64,000 nucleotides of DNA, taken from NCBI RefSeq assembly GCF_028502605.1, contig NC_079232.1:186001-250000 (forward strand). Direction: 5' to 3'. Below are positions 35,120 through 44,026 of the stretch, piece by piece. The stretch is from Trichoderma breve (taxonomy: Eukaryota; Ascomycota; Sordariomycetes; Hypocreales; Hypocreaceae). The translations under genes and the position numbers were made by a program. Below the pieces are notes generated by a model. It made no database searches, had not been told where the DNA came from, and saw nothing but the letters and a program-made list of their open reading frames with translations. Every line of letters starts with the position of its first letter. The stretch's first letter is position 1.

Positions 35120-36008
35120 ATGTCTTCACCCAAGTTTGCCCGTGCTCCGCCGGAGATAAACATTGCCAAAATATCCTTCCCGGCTCCTCGTGTGCTTCTC
35201 GTTACGATTTCGCGACCCAAGGCTCTCAATGCTATCGATATCAAGGGCAGCTGGGAGCTCCACTCGCTCTTTGAATGGTTTGATCAAGAACCCTCGCTAT
35301 GGGTGGCCATCGTGACTGGAGAAGGGCGCACGTTCTCGGCGGGGGCTGATCTGAAAGGTAAGCATGAAAAGAACCCAATAAGCTGATGTTGCGATGTCTA
35401 ATAATGAAATGTTTAAAGCGTGGAATGGCGAAATTGGATCAGGTAGTTTTGGAGAGATGCCGCCTTCCGGGTTTGCCGGCCTCTCTCGTCGCACGGGTAA
35501 AAAGCCGGTGATAGCTGCAGTCAACGGCATCGCATACGGGGGAGGCTTCGAGGCGACAGTGAACTGCGACCTCGTCATTGCGAGTGCAACCGCAAAGTTT
35601 TGCTTTCCTGAGGTGAAGCGTGGTGTAGCTCCGTTTGCAGGAGCCATGCCACGTTTGGTCCGTACGATAGGAAAGCAGCGCGCCATGGAACTGATGTTGA
35701 CGGGACGAGTGCTTCCAGCCCAAGAGGCCAAGGAGTGGGCTCTTGTCAACGTAGTTTGTCCCGAAGGCCGAAGTGTTGTGGATGAAGCTCTAGAGTGGGC
35801 GAAGGGAATTGCTGAGAATAGTCCCGATTCTGTTATTGTGACTCGTCAAGGAATCAACTGGGGATGGGAAGGCGTAGGCGCTGATGAAGGGACTCGTATC
35901 AGCAACAGCCTGTGGCATCCCAAGTTGCTGGCTGGAGATAACATCAAAGAAGGTTTGAAGGCCTTTGTTGAGAAGAGAAATCCTAAATGGACTGATAGCA
36001 AACTCTGA
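35120..36008 (+). CDS. Enoyl-CoA hydratase/isomerase (crotonase family)
   Basis: Likely hydrates or isomerises an enoyl-CoA. Exons 35120-35357 and 35419-36008 give 275 aa, the usual crotonase length. The acyl-CoA oxyanion-hole segments are SAGADLK (about 73-79) and YGGGFE. Both glutamates matching the two catalytic glutamates of rat mitochondrial hydratase are present: E124 in GGGFEATVNCD and E144 in FCFPEVKRG. There is no obvious mitochondrial presequence, and the C-terminal SKL-like signal is only approximate (ends TDSKL). That C-terminal -SKL is exactly 'DSKL', so a PTS1-type peroxisomal signal is plausible. The 61-nt intron uses a weak AAAG acceptor. Neighbours (CoA-transferase, MDR reductase) fit acyl-CoA metabolism. 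Confidence 0.88.
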
Positions 36009-36177
36009 TGTAATCTTTGGGGGGTGAATGATATCGATTATCAAAAACTACTATACTATTCCAAACATAATACCCGTAATGAACAAGGCCGTATCGTAAA
36101 AAAATGGGATATAATAACAATAGCTCGCACAAACAGCCTCTCATAGTAGAGGGCCGAAGTGAAAACCGGCTGCATGC

Positions 36178-36867
36178 CTAAGACGAGCGAGCAAATATAC
36201 TATAATCCAGAGGCACCTTCTCGCCCATCCAAATGGCACGCTGAGAATGATCACGATATCCAGACTCAGCTTCCGACACTCCCTCCTCAGGAATTGTGTT
36301 GGGGTGGATCAGAGCAGAAAGGGGGCCCCGCCATATGGCTAGCCAAGACACAAAAGCTCCGAATTGTGCTGGAGTGAAGACGTTTACTTCGAACATGGCG
36401 ACCGGGTGTGGTCCGATTGGCCGGTCCCAAAAGGTGTAGACTCTCAGCTCCGGGACTTTTCATGCCAATTGCAATTAGTACATTCTTAGCACTCGTGGGG
36501 GTTGGATATATGTACTTACATTCGCGTCGGATACGTTCCCACAGCTCGCGCGCATATTTAGTTTGCTCCTTGCTCTGCTGGAAATAGTAGATGTGTATGT
36601 CGCTTGTTGAGCACAGGTTAGTGTCGGTTATACGGCAGTACGCCCATCGCGCGGACGGTGAAGAGAGTTCAATAAGACATTGACTTACAAGCCACCTCTT
36701 CGTCCGTTATCCAGTGGTTTAGTGAACTTGGTATATGCCTCGCTCAGGCTCTCGCGCTGAGGATTGACAAAACTCTTTCCATCTTCGTTTCTCTCATCTG
36801 ACAACGGCGGGGCATTCTCAAACCCGGCTAGTGGAGAAGGATAAGTGTACTGTAGAGGGTTTGCCAT
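36178..36867 (-). CDS. DOPA 4,5-dioxygenase family protein
   Basis: Member of the small DOPA-dioxygenase-like family (extradiol cleavage of catechols in Amanita-type pigment synthesis; role in other fungi unclear). Exons 36867-36689, 36602-36520 and 36455-36178 give 179 aa. Conserved histidines expected to bind metal or substrate are visible in GFDIHIYYFQ, PIGPHPVAMFEV and ALIHPNT, and a further one in YRDHSQRA. The family ending with WMGEKVPLDYSIF is intact. Introns of 86 and 64 nt are GT-AG. It ends 170 bp from the convergent enoyl-CoA hydratase. The 59-residue first exon precedes the domain and is hydrophilic. Substrate unknown. Confidence 0.85.
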
Positions 36868-38998
36868 TGTCAATTGATTGGAAGTAGAGGTTGAGGAACG
36901 TGGATAAATGAAGACGGATTAATGAGGCTGAGATTGGCGCGATTAGAATGCTATGAGGAGTAGATGGCGTGCTGTAATACGTCGGAGCACTTCGTAAACC
37001 GAGTGGGCGGATATTGTCGGTGTTTCTCAGCTCTTTCGATTGTTGTTACTCGATGCTGTACCTATAGTTTATAACTTACAGAATTAAAGAGTCGCAATCG
37101 ACAAACGTCATTTAGTTGAAGAAAATTACCAACAAAGAAAAGAATGAATTGATTTGTAATTTCAAGGACTCTTTATGAAGGCACATGCGTAAATGAAGCT
37201 GATGATTCCATTGATAAGCCCCACCACGGACGTGTCGGGCTGCGCATCTTCACCAGCAGTTGCAATACTGGAGTGTGGAATATAGATGCGAGACGCTGCT
37301 GCTGCTTGTAAATGATGTATGAGAATTATTTAGTAATAAACGATTTCTGATGCTTACAAAGTTTGATTCTTAATGCTCTGCGCCGCCATTACCGATTGAT
37401 TCATACTCATCAGCTAGTTAGTTGACAATATCCCACATTAGTTTCCGGTGGTGGGATAGGCGTAACGCGCGGTGAAGTCGTGTTAAAAATCGCAGCTTGA
37501 CTTAATCGGTTTCATTCCGTTCAAGCGTCTTTAAACAAATAAAGTATCAGCTACTATAGCGATATTTTCTCTAGTATTTACTACTATACCTACATTTCTC
37601 TAATAACTGCTACTATATTTATATTTCTCTAGTACCTGCTATTATAGTTATGTAGTAAAATTCGGGTGCTGGCTGAACAGGCGTTCCTCTACGAAAGGAC
37701 TACTTGATGAGCCGATTGGGCACTGATATTACTGAATATATGCACTTATTCATCTTGCGGTCTCGCTTTTTATGACTTCCGCTTGGGAAGGTTAGTTGGT
37801 GTTACCAAATCGGGTAGACTACAGTAGGTGATCAGCGCAATGAAGATGCAGTGCGGAGAGACGGAGTATATAAGCATATATCAGCGGCATTACGGAGAAT
37901 CCTTCCAAGCCAGTATGCATGATATTAGAATGGGAAAAGTCTATTTGTGATGCCTTTTGCCAATTACCTAGGCAATGAGCGCTCCAGCACTGTCCAGAAA
38001 CGCATCATGCTGGTCTTCACAACAGGTCTCATGCCCTGCAGCCGTTGAATTGGATTCGGGGAGTCAGTTGACAAAGCTCGAGCCGTCTACGAAGAACCTG
38101 CGACACCAGCTTTTCCGGTTTGTTCCGGCTCTCACAGTTAGAGGTGTGCTAGAATTGGTTCTCTTCCTCTACAACAAAACCACATTCAACCCATAAACAT
38201 CACTTTAGTGAACAGCGAGATACTCACCGTAAGATACAGTAGGGACGTTTGCCATTCGACCGAAACAACGGCCCAGTTTCGGCTCTGGGCTACTCCGCAT
38301 TTCTGTTGCGGGTCACTTTCGGTAACTCTCCGTCGGCTATTGCATGTCGGCAATTGCGCTTATTGAGACTTTTGACGCTATAACTCCTCGTATCCACGGA
38401 CCAACTTTTAACGTGGATGAATGGCACTTCCCCGTCAAGGGTCAAAGGTTATGTCATTCGCGTTGTGGTGTGAATGGACGTCTAGATGAGTGACTCAGGA
38501 AGGCTCTCCTGCATCATGATGATGGCAGAGCCAAGTAGTGCGGCAAGATTCGCCAGCGGTTGCATCGTAATATGTACAAGATCCCGATTCGAAATGGGTT
38601 AAAGAGTCTCACATATAGAATGCTTCCATTTGCAAAGAAGCGCTTCTTGCGGAGTAGTCTGACATTTTCTTTCCCCAACAATGTGGAGATGCCCCTGACA
38701 TGCACGTTTTCTTAGTTCGCATTTCGTCACGTTCTAATGTGCTCTTGGTTAGCATCAACAAGAAGACTTTCAAGAAGCCGAGCACATGTCACTTGAACGG
38801 ATCCGGCAGCTATTTCAAGGTTGTCAACTGCAACCAAGGCGATACCTCTATCGAAGTTCACGTATTCGATGTCAAATTGTCTCACCGATTATGAGAGTGT
38901 ATTAGTTTCTGTCTTGTTTCAGAAACGGGGCCGGTTTCTTCTCGATTCCGATAGCTATCATATCTCATCCAGCCTTGTTCTAGATAATAAGACCTACA
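36868..38998. other. AT-rich, gene-poor interval with minisatellite
   Basis: No supportable gene. The interval 37300-37680 is AT-rich and contains the 29-bp tandem repeat listed separately. A plus-strand frame at 38700-38894 encodes an oddly protein-like 64-residue stretch without recognisable relatives; it may be a relic. Confidence 0.45.
37551..37656. repeat. 29-30-bp tandem minisatellite, about 3.6 copies
   Basis: Units begin at 37551, 37581, 37610 and 37639, each opening CTACTATA or CTATTATA and (first three) sharing the core ATTTCTCTA or TTTTCTCTA. The copies have diverged by several substitutions. The array sits in TA-rich DNA, compatible with RIP-like decay. Confidence 0.7.
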
Positions 38999-39672
38999 TC
39001 ATCCTTTACTCTTCTTTTTCGGGAGCTCACACAACGGCTCGATTTGAGCCCACAATTCACGATCCAAATGAGCCTTGAGCCACAGTGCATGTTCTGGTTG
39101 CTCTCTTAGGAATTCGATGTGCCTTGAGACGAGGGGTATACCTTGGCGGAGGAAGGACCTGATAATTTCGCGTTGGACTTTTGGGTCAAATTTCCCATCT
39201 GGACCTCTGAGCAGCCGAGGTAACTTCCTTGCTTCCCATGTAAATGGCCATTTCTTGAGCTTTTCTTGTATCCTGAGAGGAAGATTCACGTTCATATGAA
39301 CACCGGGAGCTTTATCAGCTTGGGCTAAGGTGAGATCAGATGGTTCAAAGGATCCAACTTACAAAGACTCTCCCATCCACTTATACCATATGACTGGTAC
39401 GCTTTCCTCTTTAACTGTGTGATCATGGCCGTGGTGATAATTAGAAGAAAACATCTTGTGTTCTTGAGGCCCAAGTCATCGCCGTATGGGTACATGCGCT
39501 CTTGGCTGCAGTCGAAGTCCCGTTTCCAGTGACATTGATAAACGACATTTTTTATGAAGTCGAGTTTTTCGTCACAATCTCTGCCAGGCACAAGACGAGT
39601 AACCGACTCCGGAAAAATCCGTACCTTAACTTCGAATTTTGCCACGACTTGCAGTGTTTCTGAGTTCTCCAT
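38999..39672 (-). CDS. Small orphan protein with very short introns; 5' end unresolved
   Basis: I do not recognise the product. From ATG 39672 the model is exon 39672-39363, intron 39362-39325 (38 nt, GTAAGT...CCTTAG), exon 39324-38999, giving 211 aa. The C-terminal exon is strongly protein-like: basic and proline-containing, with a segment on ligand-free helices (KVQREIIRSFLRQG, HIEFLREQPEHALWLKAHLDRE) and a lysine-rich end KKKSKG. Upstream, a phase-0 junction TAC|GTAAGA...GTTATAG|TAC (intron 39725-39682, 44 nt) would add the open segment 39726-39863, but no ATG starts it, so a further exon or a degraded 5' end is likely. The acceptor of the 38-nt intron could also lie 6 nt further on without changing frame. 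Could be a lineage-specific gene or a decaying one. Confidence 0.55.
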
Positions 39673-39866
39673 TGCCAGGTACTATAACAATAGAGCTTGT
39701 GTGATTCCGAATAAACGTATCTTACGTACGATGAGGTACGATTTAGCAAATCACCTGCATCTTTATAGCAAATTGGTGGACGTCTCAATGGAAAGCAGGC
39801 GGTCGCTATATTTGATAGGAGATCTAACTTTTCTGATGCGTAGATATAAATCCCATCAGCAGCCAA

Positions 39867-42109
39867 CCTGGAACCTTATCTTCAGCCAAATGTGGTGCGA
39901 ATGTGTGATTTGTGGTTGAAGACACATTGAACTGTGTGGCCGGAAAACCTTAGTTGCCTCATGGCAGCCAAAAAAAAAATTTACGGGCTTCGACAGGGTG
40001 TGCAGGGCTGAAGAGGAAATAAAAACAGAACATAACATCGTAACATGGGTATACGAGTATATGCTTAAAACTAACTACATGCTAATTGGTGTGCATGTGA
40101 GGCATATGCGTATTCATCCTTCCGGGTAGAGAATGATTTTTTCTCCAGAGATACGAATGATGGCGGGTAACCTAAGTAAGCCATCCTGCGGCTGTAAGTT
40201 CAGAGTACCGTTCCCTGCTGCCCATGTTGTACGTCCCAGGATTCCAAGACATGCGTACGAGTAGTGAAGACTGGAAGCAGAAACGATATCTATAAGGTCG
40301 GCAATGCGCCAGAGTCAACCACGTCTTGTCATAATACGGAGAGTCGTGCCGAATGTCTGCCCAGTAATAGGAAGCAAAACTCTCCGGCTATTCGCCTAAA
40401 TCTCTCCCAGGCATCACCAGAAAAATCTTCACCCATCGCATCCGAGTCAGCTGGATGGCATGTTTTCAGCTACTTACGGAGCACTGGCCATTAAATAATA
40501 TTTTAGCAGGCCAGCACCTCGTACAAGGTTGATGAATGTGACTATGCATCTGGTGATATTTCACCCAATTCAGTGGAGACATTGAGCCTCGTATACTCGT
40601 ATTAGCCTAAATAGAGAATTTGCGGAGAGAGCCCATCACTCTTTTTTGTTTTGTCCCTGTTCTCAAAAACCGTCGGACGCACACACACAGAAACAAAACG
40701 GGCTCCATTGACGGCATTCCATCGGCGAAATAGTGACCATGACGCCAGTGCCGGCGCGCCGGCCAAGCTAGGAATTGAATCCCCGGCTTTGGTTCGCTCT
40801 TCCGGTCAGGGATTCTTGGCCCAGAGTGAGCGTGGGGGGTAGCAAGTTTGCCCAACCAGACCAGGGGCGGCGGGTTCACCACCAATCATGTTGGCTTTGC
40901 TTGAGGGCATGGTCCGACGCCTCACTGCTCGCTAAACCGACGGCAGGCGGAGGAGCATTTGCCGAGTCATTAATGGTAGAAGAAGCAACCTCTTTGGTTT
41001 GTAGATGCTGAGATGGCTGCTGTCGTGAACCGGGCTGATACTTGTAGTTCACTCAAGGTTCGTGAGAAACGTGGACGGAGAATTAGAAGCAGATTGATGG
41101 TCAAAGAAGGCCGGCTTAAATGTGGACTTGGAGGCTGCCGTCTCAGAAACACATGGCGTCGGTGTGTGACCATGCATGATGCTCATCCAGTCTCCAACTT
41201 TTTTCTTCTTCCCTCTCGTGTTCCTCCCCGCTTCTCAACGCCACAAGAGAAAGCGACCAGGGGATCTACAATCTAGAAGGCTTAAAGGCCAAGAAAAAAA
41301 GGGCAGAACAACTCCACATAGGCGGCGGCTCTTGTGCTGTGGCTTGGAGAAAAAATGCCGCCCATAGTGCCCAGGTGGCGTTATTCCCGTCCTCAGGAGA
41401 TTTTTACACGGCGCCCAGCCTTGGCCTTCGGGAGTTTTTTATGTACATGTAGGCCTAAGAACGGCGTTTGAACCCGCGAGTCGTTGGAATTAAGCTATAC
41501 CTGTACAGATACGTAATAAGAAATTAAGGTCAAGAAGAAGAAAATTCTTTTCTCGCTAGCTAACCCCATCAGCCCTCTCCAAATCTTCAAACGCCGCCAA
41601 TTACCGGCGAGTTTGACTCAGGTTCCTCGAACTGACTCCACCATCATCATGCGTCCCGTCAATCACTTCTCCCAAGGCAAGCCGGGGGTGTTCCTCTTGT
41701 GGCTGGTCTACGCTGATCTAGGCTGCCTAGAAACGGGGATCTCGTTCTCCATATCTCCATACCTCCATACCGCCGGGGAAGTTGGGGGAGCATTGACGGG
41801 TAAGCTGAACAAAGTATGGATGTATCTGGGTTAATGGCGGGGAGACTCCGGGGACTGGATTCAATACAACGCTGCTACCACTGTTCGGGTTATTATCCCC
41901 CTTGTTCGCCACGACCATGTGACGCTTATCCGTTGGGTGTCTCAGTGCTACCCAGTTTCTGAATTCGTGCATTATATAAAAGCTCTGCCCTCGGTACTCC
42001 AGCAGCCGGACCTCCTCTGGTGGTCCTCGTCCTGGAATCGTCGTTTTGAGGCGTTGTTGAAAGTCTTTGCTTCTTTTTCAGCCCGTCAATAACCTTCTTC
42101 CTTTTCACA
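39867..42109. other. Intergenic, upstream of the first ACS transporter
   Basis: No gene supported; frames below about 95 codons. Immediately upstream of the transporter (about 41990-42109) the sequence becomes CT-rich, typical of a fungal leader. Confidence 0.5.
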
Positions 42110-43791
42110 ATGACTGACGACATCTCCCGGGCCAACGACCTGACTCTCGAGGCCGAGAAGCAGAGAGTTGAGAATCTCGAGCATGCCCTCACAAACGATG
42201 TGCCGAAGCCTCATCCAGCTGCGGCCATGGATCCGGTGCGGCGAGCTGAAGTCGAGAAGAGCCTCAAGCGCAAGCTTGACATGCGCTGTTCGCTCTTCAT
42301 TCTCATCTACATCATGAACTACTTGGATCGCAACAACATTGGAGCGGCGCGTCTCAAGGGTCTGCAGAAGGATCTCAACCTCACCGACACCCAGTATGCG
42401 ACATGTCTCAGCATTCTGTACGTTGGGTACATTCTCATGCAGGTCCCGTCCAACATGTTCATCAACCGTATCACCCGTCCGTCCATCTACATCGGCTGTG
42501 CCATGACTCTCTGGGGTCTCATCTCCACCCTGTCTGGCCTTGCCAATGATTTCAAAGACATGGTTGTCATTCGATTCTTCCTGGGCTTCATCGAGGCCGC
42601 CTTCTTGCCAGGTGCTCTGCTCATCCTGTCCAAGTGGTATACGCGCCGCGAACTCACCACCCGAAATGCCCTCCTCTTCTGTGGCAATCTCATCTCCAAC
42701 GCCTTCTCTTCGCTGGTGGCCGCTGGAGTGCTGTCAAACATGCAGGGCGTCTTGGGTCACGCTGCATGGAGATGGCTGTTCTTCATTGAAGGCGCTGCCA
42801 CTATGACTATTGCAATCTCGGCAGGTTTCATCCTTCCTGATCTGCCTTCCAATGCTCGCGGCTTCACCGAAGAGGAGAGGCAGGTCGCTCAGTTGCGTAT
42901 GCTTGAGGATGTTGGTGAGGCGGATATGGATTCCAAGGAGCAGGGAGTGTTTGACGGTCTCATCATGTGCGCCAAGGACATCAAGGTGTACATCATGATG
43001 CTGACACTGACGGCCTATGTCGTTGGTCTGTCATTCAATGCCTTCTTCGTAAGTTCTACTACTACCAGATATTCAAAACCACCAAAATGGCCTTTAACTA
43101 ACAAGCTGATAGCCCTCTCTGACCGGAACCCTTGGCTTCGCCTATGTTCCCACTCTCCTCATGAGCTCTCCTCCTTGGGTGTTTGCTTGTCTCGTCTCCC
43201 TCGCTGTTTCATGGAACGCCGATCGCACACAAGAAAAGGTGAGTTACCGCTGCTCCTCTGCATATTTACAAAATGTCGGGTGCAATCAGAAACTAACTCA
43301 TATTGCTCTAGTTTTGGCACATCACCGGTCCAATTATCATGGGAATCATCGGTTTCGTCATCTCCATGTCTACCCTCAACGTCGCTGCCCGCTACGTCGC
43401 ACTGTTCCTGCAAGCTGGTTCCTATGCCGGCTTCATTGTCTTCTACAGTTGGATTAGCTCCTCATTCCCTCGTCCTCCCGCCAAGCGTGCCGTTGCCATT
43501 GCCATGGTTAACGCCTTCAGTCAGCTCGGTAACGTGGCCGGCTCTTACGTCTGGGCTCTGACCGAGAACGGATACCGCAAGAGCTACGGCATCGTTTTGG
43601 CCATGTTCGGCGTCACCATTGTCGGCAACGTCTTGTTCAAGATGATCCTTAACAACCTGAACAAGAAGCTTGAGGCGGGCGAGATGGCTTGGGAGGCCAG
43701 ACCAGATGTTACTGAGAAGACGGCGCAAGCCGAGATGGAAGATTTGGACGAGGCCCTGAGGATGAGAAAGGGATTCCGATACCTTGTATAA
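42110..43791 (+). CDS. MFS transporter, anion:cation symporter (Dal5/Tna1-like)
   Basis: Predicted plasma-membrane importer of an organic anion (nicotinate, allantoate, pantothenate-type substrates are known in the ACS family). Exons 42110-43048, 43113-43238 and 43312-43791 give 514 aa; both introns are GT-AG and phase 0. A long hydrophilic N-terminus (about 60 residues) precedes TM1 with the family hallmark NYLDRNNIGAARL. The RFFLGFIEAAFLPGALLILSKWY region and the SQLGNVAGSYVW segment are also typical of ACS proteins. The C-terminal tail is acidic/charged. It converges on the GH2 glucosaminidase gene with 235 bp between stop codons. Whether the two work together is inference. Confidence 0.88.
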
Positions 43792-44026
43792 GTTTGTTTT
43801 AATGATTATGATAAGACGGGCTGCTCAAGCATGTAAGAAGATAGCGATGCATGGGCAGAAGCTTGTAATGTAAAATAGCATGAAACATTACCTTTTGATA
43901 TGGAGAGATGTACGACTTTACGACTGATTAGCAAAGATGAGGAAATAAGAAAAGAATTTACACATAATTTCATTAATAATTATTCGTTGACTATAAAGAG
44001 GTATTGCAACCCACGCTTTACTGCAG

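Noticed and set aside
38700..38894. 64-codon plus-strand frame with beta-strand-like composition
   Set aside because: No start context, splice logic or recognised family; possibly a relic, not reported as a gene.
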